Positions 33,979 to 43,327 are shown, counted from the first letter of the stretch. The stretch: DNA of 64,000 nucleotides from an uncultured Clostridia bacterium (GCA_944341895.1 CALVMB010000005.1:1-64000); one strand, 5' to 3'. Made by a program: numbers and translations. Notes: generated by a model from the letters alone, not told the origin.

Positions 33979-35658
33979 TCAGAAAATCATCGCCGCAGGC
34001 ATCGTTATGTTGGTTTGCAACATGAAATACCGATACGTACTCTCCGCGCCGTCCGTTCCGCCGATCTCCACCCGGAAGATATCGTATCCGCTCGTTACAA
34101 CAGTATCTTTTTCGAACCGGTATCCCCCTTTGCTGCCGTTTGTCTGCACAGCGACCACGTTTTCCAGGTCTTTGAACACAAAGACCCCTTCATAGTTTAA
34201 GTATAAAGACTGCTTTCCGTCGGCGTCGGTCAGGAGCCAACCGCTCGATACCGAAATCGTGTCGATCTCCGCGTACGTGCCGATCGTCTTTTCGCCTTCC
34301 GCCGCATTGTAGGAATACAGCGTGGTGGCGGGAGCGGGCGTTTCCGCAGTCGCTGCGGGCGTGACCGTGTAATAGATGGTGCCGTCCTCCGATACGTTGA
34401 GCCAGGTCTTTTCGCCCTCCGCGTTGGGGAGTTCGAGCGCCTCGTTGCCGTTTTTGTCGTAGTAGACGTACGCATTCCCGATCTCTTGCCGGATCCAGCC
34501 GCCGGAAACATATACCGCCTGATCGTTGCGGAACCTCGTCAGTTCTTTGCCGTTCTTGGCATTGTACAGGACGGTGGTGGAATCGTTGCTGAGCAGGACC
34601 ACCTCCGCAGAATAATCATACTCATAGTCATCGCAGCCGGGCAGCAGTTTTTGCAGATCTGTGTGGATCTTTCCGTCTTTATCGAACGCCTGGATCACTT
34701 CTTCCTTCTGCAAACTGCCGTTCTGAATGGGATGGCCGCTCAGGACGGTGTAATCGGAACTGTCCGAGCTTTCATTACCATTGACGACAAAATCACAATC
34801 TTCCAACACATCGATCTTGCCCGTCTTCACATCATAGCGAAAGGTGACCAGGTCCATTTTGGCAATCATGTTGCCCGCCTCTGTGTAAAAATCATAATCC
34901 TGCTCTGTTTCGGGCAAAACTTTGATGTACTGGAAACATAAATATCTGCCGATACACCACATACCCGTCTGAGTCATGGCTTCGGTGACCGGCAACTCCG
35001 ACAGATAGAAGGTGCGCACATATTCGCCATCCGTATCAAAGATTTCAAAGCCCACAAGAACATCGGGGGCGTCAATAATTGCGTTTATAATATATCCGTC
35101 TGCATAGCCATCCATCACATTCTTATACACCGGCTGCAGCGAACGCTTGATGACGGAGACCGCGCCGCTCGCATCCGTACGCAGCAGGGTGCCGTCCGCA
35201 AACTCCAAACAGTTGTAAGAGAAATCAATGGGCTCTTCATTCGAAGTGTAGACCACCGTGCCCGTTTTGTCGAGGAACTCATAGACGTCCTTGCTCCCTT
35301 CGACTGCGGGATCGCTCGGCGTATAAACGCAGTACACCCCGTCCGTCGCGACTTCCATCATTTTCCCGTCCGAAACCGACCGGACCGCTTTGCCGTTCAG
35401 CACGTCGTACAGAACATATTCCGTTCCGTCATCCGTCGTCTTGGTCAAGACCGCCATGCCGCAAGCGTCAAAATCATAGTTCTTGAAATCCGCCGCATCA
35501 TACGCGGCGAGCCCCGTCACCTCCGACACGGAATACGTGGTCGAGATCTTTTTTGAATCGGGCACCAGCGCTTTGATGCCTCCGCAAGCGACGGCACCGA
35601 GTGCGAGCGTACTCACGAGCAGAACGCTTGCACATATGCTCAGAATCCTCTTTTTCAT
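33979..35658 (-). CDS. Hypothetical lipoprotein, repetitive beta-rich
   Basis: A 559-aa exported protein with lipobox LALGAVAC (Cys25). Repeated short blocks of the type YNAKNGKELTRF, YVYYDKNGNEALEL and YSYNAAEGEKTIGTY suggest a beta-propeller or similar repeat fold. I know no catalytic site. A strong AAAGGAGGGG precedes ATG 35658. It lies 99 bp downstream of cysS on the same strand; the DNA is less GC-rich than its neighbours, hinting at separate acquisition. Confidence 0.8.
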   Translation of the reverse strand: MKKRILSICASVLLVSTLALGAVACGGIKALVPDSKKISTTYSVSEVTGLAAYDAADFKNYDFDACGMAVLTKTTDDGTEYVLYDVLNGKAVRSVSDGKMMEVATDGVYCVYTPSDPAVEGSKDVYEFLDKTGTVVYTSNEEPIDFSYNCLEFADGTLLRTDASGAVSVIKRSLQPVYKNVMDGYADGYIINAIIDAPDVLVGFEIFDTDGEYVRTFYLSELPVTEAMTQTGMWCIGRYLCFQYIKVLPETEQDYDFYTEAGNMIAKMDLVTFRYDVKTGKIDVLEDCDFVVNGNESSDSSDYTVLSGHPIQNGSLQKEEVIQAFDKDGKIHTDLQKLLPGCDDYEYDYSAEVVLLSNDSTTVLYNAKNGKELTRFRNDQAVYVSGGWIRQEIGNAYVYYDKNGNEALELPNAEGEKTWLNVSEDGTIYYTVTPAATAETPAPATTLYSYNAAEGEKTIGTYAEIDTISVSSGWLLTDADGKQSLYLNYEGVFVFKDLENVVAVQTNGSKGGYRFEKDTVVTSGYDIFRVEIGGTDGAESTYRYFMLQTNITMPAAMIF

Positions 35659-35757
35659 ATGGGTATCCCCTCCTTTCTATTTCATCTTCCGCAGTCTGCC
35701 CGCGGCAGGATGACAAAACGGATGTGCCTCCGCCCCTTGCGCGGGCGCGGCGGCATT

Positions 35758-37155
35758 TTACTTGCGCACCGTGTATGTGGTGCCGTTCGGCGTGTCCGTC
35801 AGCGTCACGCCCATCGCGGCAAGTTCGCTGCGGATGCGGTCGGCTTCGGCATAGTTCTTCGCCTTTTTGGCGGCGGTGCGCGCGGCGATCATCGCCTCGA
35901 TCTCGGCGTTTGCTTCCGACGCGGCGGGCGCTTCCTCTTTGAGAAGGTCGAGCGAGAGAACGCGGTCGAAATCCTCGATGAGCGCGCGCTTGGTCGCGCC
36001 GTTGAGCGCCTTGTCTTTGAGAACGTCGTACACCGCCGTCACGGCGAGCGACGTGTTGAGGTCGGCGCTGAGCGCGTCCGCAAACGCGGCGCGGTATTTT
36101 GCAAACGCGGCTTGGTCCACATCGCCCTCGCGCGGAAGCGCGAGCGCGCGTGCTTTGAGTTTGTTGTAGGCGTTCTGCGCGTTCGCAAAGGTATCCTCGG
36201 CGAACACGAGCGAGTTGCGGTAATGGGATTGCAGGCAGAAAAAGCGGTACTGCATGGGGGCGGCGCCGCCCTCTTCCAGTTTGGAAAGGGTGAGGAACCC
36301 GCCCGCGGATTTGCTCATCTTGCCCTTGTCGGTGTTGAGGTGCAGAACGTGGAACCAGTATTTGCACCACGGGTGCCCGAGGTACGCCTCGCTCTGCGCG
36401 ATCTCGTTGGTGTGGTGCGGGAACACGTTGTCGATGCCGCCGCAGTGGATGTCCAGCGTCTCGCCCAGGTTTTTCATGGCGATGCACGAACATTCGATGT
36501 GCCAGCCGGGGTATCCCACCCCCCACGGGCTGTCCCATTTGAGAGCCTGGTCCTCGAATTTGGATTTGGTGAACCACAGAACAAAGTCGTTTTTGTTGCG
36601 CTTGTTCTCGTCCTCTTCCACCCCTTCGCGCACGCCCACTTCGAGGTCGTCCTCTTTGAAGTTGAAAAAGACGTGGTACTGCCTGACTTTGGACGTATCG
36701 AAATAGACGTTGCCGCCCGCCTTGTAGGCGAAGCCCTTTTCTTCGAGCGCGGCGATCACGCGGATGAATTCGTCCACCAGTCCCGTGGCGGGCTGCACGA
36801 CGTCCGGCCGCTTGATGTTGAGTTTTTTGCAGTCGGCAAAAAACGCGTCGGTGTAAAAGGCGGCAAGTTCGCGCACCGTCTTGCGCTCGCGCTTGGCGCC
36901 GAGCAGCATCTTGTCCTCGCCGCTGTCCGCATCGTCCGAAAGGTGCCCGATGTCCGTGATGTTCATCACGCGCTTTACGTCGTAGCCGAGGTAGCGCAGC
37001 GCCTTTTCGAGCACATCCTCCATGATATAGGTGCGCAGGTTGCCGATGTGCGCGAAATTGTACACCGTCGGCCCGCAGGTATACATGCTCACTTTGCCCG
37101 CTTCGTGCGGGACAAACTCCTCGATCTGCCTGGAAATCGTATTATAAATTTTCAT
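35758..37155 (-). CDS. cysS: Cysteine--tRNA ligase
   Basis: CysRS (465 aa). It starts MKIYNTISRQIEEF; zinc Cys27 in the MYTCGPTVY motif, HIGN (36-39), the GWHIECSCIAMK zinc-binding segment, HHTNEIAQSEA and KMSKSAGG are all present. The ribosome binding site is weak (AAGTGG), but a TTGCCA-17-TATACT promoter lies about 35 bp upstream, fixing the start region. Confidence 0.97.
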   Translation of the reverse strand: MKIYNTISRQIEEFVPHEAGKVSMYTCGPTVYNFAHIGNLRTYIMEDVLEKALRYLGYDVKRVMNITDIGHLSDDADSGEDKMLLGAKRERKTVRELAAFYTDAFFADCKKLNIKRPDVVQPATGLVDEFIRVIAALEEKGFAYKAGGNVYFDTSKVRQYHVFFNFKEDDLEVGVREGVEEDENKRNKNDFVLWFTKSKFEDQALKWDSPWGVGYPGWHIECSCIAMKNLGETLDIHCGGIDNVFPHHTNEIAQSEAYLGHPWCKYWFHVLHLNTDKGKMSKSAGGFLTLSKLEEGGAAPMQYRFFCLQSHYRNSLVFAEDTFANAQNAYNKLKARALALPREGDVDQAAFAKYRAAFADALSADLNTSLAVTAVYDVLKDKALNGATKRALIEDFDRVLSLDLLKEEAPAASEANAEIEAMIAARTAAKKAKNYAEADRIRSELAAMGVTLTDTPNGTTYTVRK

Positions 37156-37499
37156 AGCCACTTTTTTATTTATGAATTGATATTGGGAAGTATACCACAC
37201 TTTGCGCGATTTGGCAAGTGGTCTCTCTATTTTTCCGAAAATTTGCCCCCGCCGCGCCCCAAACCGACGCAAAAAAGCACCGAAATTGCCGCATCGACGC
37301 CCCGAAACCGCCCTTTCGGCATAGCCGCAGACGGAAAAACTTCGCCCCGAACCGCCGCCGAACCGCCGCAAACGGGGACGCCGAACCCGCAAAAAGGTGC
37401 CGCAAACGGGGGCGGCAAAGCCGTTTTCCGCCTCCCCGCACGGGGGCGAACGGTCCGCAAAGCCTCTGGGCGAATTGTCCGCGCGGGCGGGCGGCTCCT
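37156..37499. other. 344-bp gap between aroK and cysS
   Basis: It holds the cysS promoter at its left end. The rest is low-complexity, with recurrent CCGCCG(A/C)AAC-like runs from 37240 to 37480. I see no convincing gene, RNA or terminator; the short frames across it have no ribosome binding site or recognisable protein. Confidence 0.6.
37189..37217 (-). promoter_or_regulatory. Sigma-A promoter of cysS
   Basis: TTGCCA (37217-37212), 17-bp spacer, TATACT (37194-37189). Confidence 0.8.
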
Positions 37500-38000
37500 T
37501 TACAGACCCGCCGCCTCGGCGACGGCGCGCACCGTCGATTCCACATCCAACCCGTCGCAATCGACGGTGACGTCCGCATATTTTTCGTACAGCGGCACGC
37601 GCTCGGCGTAGAGGTCGGCGACCGTTTCGCCCGCGCGGCGCATGACCACGCCGCGGCGGAACAGGTTTTTCAGCCGCGCTTCCACCGAAGCAAGACCGAG
37701 GCGCAGGTACACGACGGTGCCCATGCTTTTCAGGTGCGCCATGGCGCGTTCGCTGTATACGACCGAGCCGCCCGTGGCGATCACGCACCGTTCCGCCCAC
37801 AGCGAAGCGTTGACGCGCTCTTCCACGCGCAGAAAGCCTTCCGCGCCCTCGCGGGCGATGATGTCGCAGAGCAGCGCCTTTTGCTCGTTCTGGATGAGCA
37901 GGTCGCTGTCGATGAACCCGTAGCCCACCGCTTTGGCGAGCAATACGCCCGCCGTGCTCTTGCCCGATGCGGGCATGCCGATCAGAATGATGTTGTTCAT
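37500..38000 (-). CDS. aroK: Shikimate kinase
   Basis: A 166-aa P-loop kinase phosphorylating shikimate in aromatic amino acid synthesis. Walker A is GMPASGKST (8-16). The substrate motifs are DSD near 31-33, EGFLRVEERV, ATGGSVVY, and the RR of the lid region (FRRGVVMRRAGETVADLYAERVPLYEKYAD). AGGAAGGA precedes ATG 38000. No other aro genes are adjacent. Confidence 0.94.
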   Translation of the reverse strand: MNNIILIGMPASGKSTAGVLLAKAVGYGFIDSDLLIQNEQKALLCDIIAREGAEGFLRVEERVNASLWAERCVIATGGSVVYSERAMAHLKSMGTVVYLRLGLASVEARLKNLFRRGVVMRRAGETVADLYAERVPLYEKYADVTVDCDGLDVESTVRAVAEAAGL

Positions 38001-38020
38001 ATGTGTCCTTCCTGCCTTTT

Positions 38021-38048
38021 ATTATAGTTTTTTCGGGGAAATTGTCAA
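38021..38048 (-). promoter_or_regulatory. Sigma-A promoter of aroK
   Basis: TTGACA (38048-38043), 16-bp spacer, TATAAT (38026-38021). It lies back to back with the mutY promoter; the two -35 boxes are 7 bp apart. Confidence 0.85.
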
Positions 38049-38055
38049 TGTTTCG

Positions 38056-38085
38056 TTGCAAAGGCGGCAAAATTTGTGATACACT
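38056..38085 (+). promoter_or_regulatory. Promoter abutting the mutY start codon
   Basis: TTGCAA (38056-38061), 18-bp spacer, TACACT (38080-38085). Six bases later the ATG begins, so the transcript is probably leaderless. Confidence 0.7.
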
Positions 38086-38091
38086 GGACGC

Positions 38092-39144
38092 ATGAACGAC
38101 CATCCCGACCGCGCCGCGGCGCTTGCCGATCTGCCCGATCTGCTGCTGCCGTGGTACGACGAACACAAGCGCGACCTTCCGTGGCGCAAAAATACAGACC
38201 CCTACCGCGTGTGGATCTCGGAGATCATGCTCCAGCAGACGCGCGTGGAGGCGGCAAAGGAACACTACGTCCGCTTTCTTTCCGCACTGCCGAACGTGCG
38301 CGCGCTCGCCGAATGTCCCGAAGAGCGGCTGTTCAAACTGTGGGAGGGGCTGGGCTACTATTCGCGGGCGCGCAACCTGCAAACGGCGGCAAAGATGGTC
38401 GCCGAACGCGGGTTCCCGCACACCGCAAAGGAATGGAAAGCGCTGCCGGGCATCGGCGATTACACCGCGGGCGCCATTGCTTCCATCGCCTTCGAAGAGC
38501 CTTCGCCCGCCGTGGACGGGAACGTCATCCGCGTGCTCTCCCGCCTGCTCGGCGACGGGCGGGACCAGGAAACGCTCAAAGGCGCGTTTGCCGAGGCGCT
38601 CCGCCCCGCTTACCCCGCGGCGCGGCGGGGGGATTTTACGCAGAGCCTGATGGAACTGGGCGCGACGGTGTGCACGCCCGCCTCGCCGCAGTGTCTGCTC
38701 TGCCCCCTGCTTTCGCGCTGTGAGACGCGCGGCGATTCCCTGCCCCAAAAGCGCGAAAAGCCGCCGCGGAAGATGACGGACGCGACGCTGTTTCTGTTCC
38801 GCGACGGCGAGCGCGTGGCGCTGTGCAGGCGCACGCAGGGCGTTCTGCGCGGCATGTACGGGTTTTTCATGCTCGAACAGAGCATGGACGCCGAACAGGC
38901 GGCGGCGTTTTTGCGGGAAGCGGGAGTGCGCGGATTTTCTTTGGGCGCGCCCGCCGCGCACCGCCACGTATTTTCGCACGTGGAATGGAACATGACCGCT
39001 TATCCCGTTCTGCTGTCCTCCCCGACCGACCTCGCGGAGGTCTGCTCGCCCGTGTGCACCCCGCCCGAATGGCTGGACAAACAGACCGTCGCGCGCGAAA
39101 TTTCCCTGCCCTCGGCGTTCCGTTGGTGCCTGGACCTGACGTGA
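38092..39144 (+). CDS. mutY: Adenine DNA glycosylase MutY
   Basis: MutY (350 aa) removes A mispaired with 8-oxoG. The catalytic Glu44 is in VWISEIMLQQTRVE, the HhH motif is LPGIGDYTAGAIASIAF with Asp142 in VDGNVIRVLSR, and the [4Fe-4S] loop is C194-x6-C201-x2-C204-x5-C210. The C-terminal NUDIX-like 8-oxoG recognition domain spans about 225-350. No Shine-Dalgarno sequence precedes the ATG and the -10 box ends 6 nt upstream. Confidence 0.96.
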   Translation: MNDHPDRAAALADLPDLLLPWYDEHKRDLPWRKNTDPYRVWISEIMLQQTRVEAAKEHYVRFLSALPNVRALAECPEERLFKLWEGLGYYSRARNLQTAAKMVAERGFPHTAKEWKALPGIGDYTAGAIASIAFEEPSPAVDGNVIRVLSRLLGDGRDQETLKGAFAEALRPAYPAARRGDFTQSLMELGATVCTPASPQCLLCPLLSRCETRGDSLPQKREKPPRKMTDATLFLFRDGERVALCRRTQGVLRGMYGFFMLEQSMDAEQAAAFLREAGVRGFSLGAPAAHRHVFSHVEWNMTAYPVLLSSPTDLAEVCSPVCTPPEWLDKQTVAREISLPSAFRWCLDLT

Positions 39145-39158
39145 TCCGACCAAACGAC

Positions 39159-39298
39159 GCCTGCGCCGCGGCACACATGTGCCGCGGCGCAGGCAAAACA
39201 TAATACCGCCGAAACGGGCGCCGCCGCGCAATGCCTGCGCGGCGGCGCATTCGTTGCCGAACGATACAGCGCGCCCGCAGGCAAGCCTGCGGGCGCGC
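39159..39298. repeat. Three consecutive perfect GC-rich inverted repeats
   Basis: Hairpins at 39159-39194 (17-bp stem, loop CA), 39218-39248 (13-bp stem, loop ATGCC) and 39269-39298 (14-bp stem, loop AA) fill the gap between the convergent mutY and GH3 genes. Each has a different sequence, and none has a clear U-tract. Confidence 0.85.
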
Positions 39299-39362
39299 AT
39301 TTCACGCATAAGCCTTCCGTTTTTCTGCCGTCCGTTTTCTGCCGTCCGTGCGGGCGCGCCGC

Positions 39363-41765
39363 TCACGCGTCCCCGTGCGGACGACCCCCTTGCGGCTCCT
39401 CCCCGCGCGGCGCGTCTGCCTCGTCTGCGGGCAGGGCGGGTACGCGGATCCTGCGGAAAAAACAGCGCAGTGCGCGCAGAACATGCCCGTTGCACAGGTG
39501 CATCAGCCCCCGCGCGACGTTGTACGGACAGCGCGCGCCCGCGCACATGCTCATGCCGCGCAGGGAGATGTTTTCCGCGGCGCGGCGCATGAATTCCGCA
39601 TTGGCGGCGCGGTCGGCGCGTTCGGCGGCGGTCATCTGCTTTTTCTGCGCGCGCGGAACGCGGCAGGCGGCGCGCAGGAGCACGCGGCGGAGCAATCTGC
39701 CCCACAGCGTGACGCCGAGATCGGCAAGCCGCGTCTCCATGGTCACGGGGCGGCGGGGCGGGAGCGGCGCCGCGCCGCAGGCGCGGGCGAAAGCGTCGTC
39801 CTGCTGCGCAAAGGGCGCGGCACAGGGCGCGAGGGATTCCCCTTCCGCAAAAAAGCGGGCGCGGCAGAGCACGGTGTGCGCGTCCGAACACAGTTGCGCC
39901 TCGTATTCGCCCCCTTCGAGCGCCCACGCGCCGCGCGCGGGGTCGAAGACGCGCAGGTCGGACAGCGGAAAGCACAGTTCCGCCTCCGCGGTCTGCCCCG
40001 CGGGGACGTATACTTTGGCGAACGCGCGCAGTTCGCGCACGGGTTTGCAGAATTTTGTGCGCGGCGCGCGCACATACAGTTGCAGGACGTCCGCCCCGTC
40101 GAAATCGCCCGTGTTGGTCACGGCGCAGAGGGCGCGCACCTGCCCGTCCCGCACGGTGAGCGAGCGCAACTCGCGCGAAAAAGAGGTATACGAGAGCCCG
40201 AACCCGAACGGAAAGCGCACCGCGCGGCGGGCGGACGCAAAGTAGCGGTAGCCGACGAAAACGCCCTCTTTGTACAGTTCGCGGGGGGAGCGCCCGAACG
40301 ACGCGCCCGCGGGAAGATCGGCGGCGCAGAGCGGCCAGGTCGCGGGCAGTCTGCCGCAGGGGGAACGCTCGCCCAGCAACAGCCGCACTGCCGCCTCGCC
40401 CATGCCCTGCCCCGCCAGCCCCAGATACAGAAGGGCGGAAAGGCGTTCAAAACAGGGCAGTTCGACGGCGCCGCCGCAGGTCAGCACGGCGACGACGGGT
40501 CTGCCCGCCGCGACGACCGCTTTGAACAGTTCGCACTGGCAGACGGGCAGACGCAGGGACTCGCGGTCGCACGCCTCGCTTTCCGAGAAGTCGTCGGTGC
40601 CCAGAAACAGCAGCACGACTTCCGCCTCTTGCGCCGCGCGCACCGCTTCCGCGAGCAGGGCGCCGTCCGTTTCCCGCGCGCCGATGCGGTAGCCGCGCGC
40701 ATAGGAATAGGCGACGCCGCGCCCGTCCAAAGCGTCTTTGGGCGAGCAGAGCCGCGCGGGACGAACGTGCGAACTGCCGCCGCCCTGGATGCGCGGACGT
40801 TCGAACCGCTCGCCGACGACGGCGAGTTTTTTTCCGCACAGCGGGAGCATGCCGTCGTTTTTCAAAAGCACCGCGCAGTCTGCGGCGATGTCCGCGGCGA
40901 GCGCGTCATGCGCCGCAAAATCCGCCGCGCAGGGCTGCGGACGGGCATACCTGCGCACCAGGTCCGCCACGCGCGCGCATGCCGCGTCCAGCGCGGGCGA
41001 CGCGCCGCCGTCCAGAACGGCGCGGCGGCAGACCGCCGTATCGCCCGGCATTTCCAGATCCAGCCCCGCGCGCAGCGAAGCGGGGCGATCGCGCACCGCG
41101 CCCCAGTCGGAGAGCACGGCGCCTTCAAATCCCCATTCCCCGCGCAGGATCTTTGTCAAAAGGAATGCGTTCTCCGAGCAGTGTACGCCGTTCACCTTAT
41201 TATAGGCGCACATCACGGCGGCGGGCGAAGCCGCCTTGACGACGCGCTCGAAGGGGCGCAGATAGAGTTCGCGCACGGTGCGTTCATCGGCGACGCTGTC
41301 CCCGACGAAGCGGTAATTTTCGGAATTATTGAGCGCGAAGTGCTTGACGCAGGCGCCCACGCCCTGTTCCTGCACGCCGCGCACGAATGCCGCGCCCAGT
41401 TCGCCCGAAAGCAGAGGGTCCTCGGAATAGTATTCGAAATCCCTGCCGCAGCGCGGGTCGCGGCGGATGTTGACGGCGGGACCGAGCAACAGCCCCACGC
41501 CCGCCTGCCTGCATTCGCGGGCGATCGCCCCGCCCGCCGCGCGGACGAGCGAAGCGTCCCACCCCGCCGCGAGCGCGGACGCCGTGGGAAAGACGGTGGC
41601 GGGCGCGCTGCCCGTGTAACCGCTCTCCCCCGCCGCTTGTCTGCGCAGGCCGTGCGGCCCGTCCGCCATGTGCAGTGCGGGCACGCCGACGCGCGGCAAC
41701 GCGTTGGTATCCATAAATCCGGTGCCCGCAACGAGCGCCGCTTTTTCCTGCAATGAAAGTTCCAT
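39363..41765 (-). CDS. Glycoside hydrolase family 3 (beta-glucosidase-like)
   Basis: An 800-aa enzyme without signal peptide, so cytoplasmic. It has a GH3 N-terminal barrel with GVGLLLGPAVNIRRDPRCGR, KHFALNN and the nucleophile Asp220 in VLSDWGAV, a GH3 C-terminal alpha/beta domain (about 310-520), and a fibronectin III-like domain (about 550-640). An extra C-terminal 130 residues, basic and Cys-containing, are poorly conserved. Activity is probably beta-glucosidase or beta-xylosidase; the substrate is not readable. It is last in the NUDIX-dehydrogenase-GH3 operon. Confidence 0.92.
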   Translation of the reverse strand: MELSLQEKAALVAGTGFMDTNALPRVGVPALHMADGPHGLRRQAAGESGYTGSAPATVFPTASALAAGWDASLVRAAGGAIARECRQAGVGLLLGPAVNIRRDPRCGRDFEYYSEDPLLSGELGAAFVRGVQEQGVGACVKHFALNNSENYRFVGDSVADERTVRELYLRPFERVVKAASPAAVMCAYNKVNGVHCSENAFLLTKILRGEWGFEGAVLSDWGAVRDRPASLRAGLDLEMPGDTAVCRRAVLDGGASPALDAACARVADLVRRYARPQPCAADFAAHDALAADIAADCAVLLKNDGMLPLCGKKLAVVGERFERPRIQGGGSSHVRPARLCSPKDALDGRGVAYSYARGYRIGARETDGALLAEAVRAAQEAEVVLLFLGTDDFSESEACDRESLRLPVCQCELFKAVVAAGRPVVAVLTCGGAVELPCFERLSALLYLGLAGQGMGEAAVRLLLGERSPCGRLPATWPLCAADLPAGASFGRSPRELYKEGVFVGYRYFASARRAVRFPFGFGLSYTSFSRELRSLTVRDGQVRALCAVTNTGDFDGADVLQLYVRAPRTKFCKPVRELRAFAKVYVPAGQTAEAELCFPLSDLRVFDPARGAWALEGGEYEAQLCSDAHTVLCRARFFAEGESLAPCAAPFAQQDDAFARACGAAPLPPRRPVTMETRLADLGVTLWGRLLRRVLLRAACRVPRAQKKQMTAAERADRAANAEFMRRAAENISLRGMSMCAGARCPYNVARGLMHLCNGHVLRALRCFFRRIRVPALPADEADAPRGEEPQGGRPHGDA

Positions 41766-41795
41766 GTCTCTCCCTCAAGCCCTGTCCGGCATCCT

Positions 41796-42830
41796 TCACG
41801 GGCGCAACGCCACTTTCATGGCGCCGCCAAGGCGGTGTTCGAACACGTCGTAGGCGCGGTCCGCCTCCTCCAGCGCAAAGACGTGCGTCAGCAGCGGCGA
41901 AGCGTCCGGTTCGCCCGCCGCGATGTGCCGCAGGATGTCGGCGCAATGGCAGCCGTCCACGCCGCCCGTCTTGAAGACGAGGTTCTTGCCGTACATCTGC
42001 GGCAGCGGGAGGGTCTGCGGCGATTCGTACATGGCAAGGAGCACCACCGCCGCGTTGGGGCGGGCGAGTTGCCACGCCGCGCGGAAGGATGCGTCCGTGC
42101 CCGCCGCCTCGATGACGGCGTCGGCGCCGCCGTGTTCCGCCGTCTGTGCGAGGCGGACGGCGATCTCTTCGGGCGGGAACGCCTGCAGCCGCGGGAAATG
42201 TTCGCGCACAAAGGCGCGGCGGACGGGATCGGGCTCGGACAGGAGCACATGCCGCGGGCGCCTGAGCAGGGCGCACAGCGCCGCGCAGATGCCCGCGGGC
42301 CCCGCGCCGATCACGAGCACGGTATCCCCTTCCCCGATCTCCGCGAGATCCGCCGCCCAGTACCCCGTGGAGAGCAGGTCGCCCGTGAACAGCGCCTGTT
42401 CGTCCGTCACGCCGTCGGGGATGCGGTCCAGCCCCCTGTCGGCGAAGGGAACGCGCACAAATTCCGCCTGCCCGCCGTCGATGCGGCAGCCGAGCGCCCA
42501 GCCTCCCAGCGGATGGGCGCAGTTGTTCACATATCCCCTGCGGCAGAAAAAGCATTCGCCGCAGAACGTTTCCACGTTCACCGCGACGCGGTCACCGACC
42601 TGTACATTTCGGACGGCGGAACCGACCGTCTCCACGACGCCCACCATCTCGTGCCCGACAGTCACGCCCTGTACGGCGCGCGGCACGCAGCCGCGGCGGA
42701 TGTGCAGGTCGCTCGTGCAGATGGCAGCGAGCGTGACGCGCACGATCGCGTCGCGCTCGTCCTGCAAGACGGGCTTGGGCTTGTCGGTCATGGCAAAGGT
42801 GCCCTCGCTCACATATGTATAGGCGCGCAT
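41796..42830 (-). CDS. Zinc-dependent alcohol dehydrogenase (MDR family)
   Basis: A 344-aa medium-chain dehydrogenase. The catalytic zinc ligands are in AAICTSDLHI and TVGHEMVGVVE, the structural zinc loop NVETFCGECFFCRRGYVNNC has its Cys, and the Rossmann motif VLVIGAGPAGICAAL is intact. The substrate could be a sugar alcohol or secondary alcohol; it is not identifiable. Start 42830 follows GGAGG. One base separates it from the NUDIX stop and 30 from the GH3 start. Confidence 0.92.
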   Translation of the reverse strand: MRAYTYVSEGTFAMTDKPKPVLQDERDAIVRVTLAAICTSDLHIRRGCVPRAVQGVTVGHEMVGVVETVGSAVRNVQVGDRVAVNVETFCGECFFCRRGYVNNCAHPLGGWALGCRIDGGQAEFVRVPFADRGLDRIPDGVTDEQALFTGDLLSTGYWAADLAEIGEGDTVLVIGAGPAGICAALCALLRRPRHVLLSEPDPVRRAFVREHFPRLQAFPPEEIAVRLAQTAEHGGADAVIEAAGTDASFRAAWQLARPNAAVVLLAMYESPQTLPLPQMYGKNLVFKTGGVDGCHCADILRHIAAGEPDASPLLTHVFALEEADRAYDVFEHRLGGAMKVALRP

Positions 42831-42831
42831 A

Positions 42832-43218
42832 TCATCTTCCTCCCCCGCCGAGCAGGCGCAAAACGGGCTCGTCGGCAGGACAAAACGCAAAATTGCCGAT
42901 CTCGGAAGGATGCACCCAGCGCAGTTCGGCGTGTTCGAGCGGCCGCGGCTCACCCGATTCGATGTGCGCCTCGAATACGCGCAGGTGCACGATGATGTCG
43001 GGATAGACGTGCGTGACCTCGGCAAACGGGCGGTCGGCGCGCACCTCTACCCCCAATTCCTCGCGGCATTCGCGGCAAAGCGCCTGTTCCGCGCTTTCGC
43101 CCGCCTCGATCTTGCCGCCGACAAATTCCCACAACAGCCCGCGCGCCTTGTACGCGGGGCGGCGGCAGATCAGAAATTTTTCGCCGCGGCGCAGCAGCGC
43201 CGCCACCACTTCGACCAT
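42832..43218 (-). CDS. NUDIX hydrolase, MutT/8-oxo-dGTPase type
   Basis: A 128-aa NUDIX protein with an intact box (GGKIEAGESAEQALCREC then REELGV) and the MutT-like start VEVVAALLRRGEKFLICRRP. It probably hydrolyses oxidised or non-canonical nucleotides such as 8-oxo-dGTP. ATG 43218 (GGAGCGGG upstream) is preferred; the frame extends to 43311 but that would cross the promoter. It is first in the operon with the dehydrogenase and GH3. Confidence 0.9.
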   Translation of the reverse strand: MVEVVAALLRRGEKFLICRRPAYKARGLLWEFVGGKIEAGESAEQALCRECREELGVEVRADRPFAEVTHVYPDIIVHLRVFEAHIESGEPRPLEHAELRWVHPSEIGNFAFCPADEPVLRLLGGGGR

Positions 43219-43260
43219 GATCCCGCTCCGAAAACGGGGCAATTTTGCCCTCTTGCCAAG

Positions 43261-43289
43261 AGTATACCCGTTTTGCGCCCTTTCGTCAA
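43261..43289 (-). promoter_or_regulatory. Sigma-A promoter of the NUDIX-dehydrogenase-GH3 operon
   Basis: TTGACG (43289-43284), 17-bp spacer, TATACT (43266-43261). Confidence 0.82.
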
Positions 43290-43327
43290 CCTTCCGCGCC
43301 CCTTCCAGCAAGGACAGGGCTTTTGCA

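Noticed and set aside
37227..37460. Short frame between aroK and cysS
   Set aside because: Low-complexity composition, no ribosome binding site and no family resemblance.
42950..43311. Longer NUDIX start at 43311
   Set aside because: The extra 31 residues lie across the operon promoter (43261-43289) and precede the conserved MVEVVAALL start.
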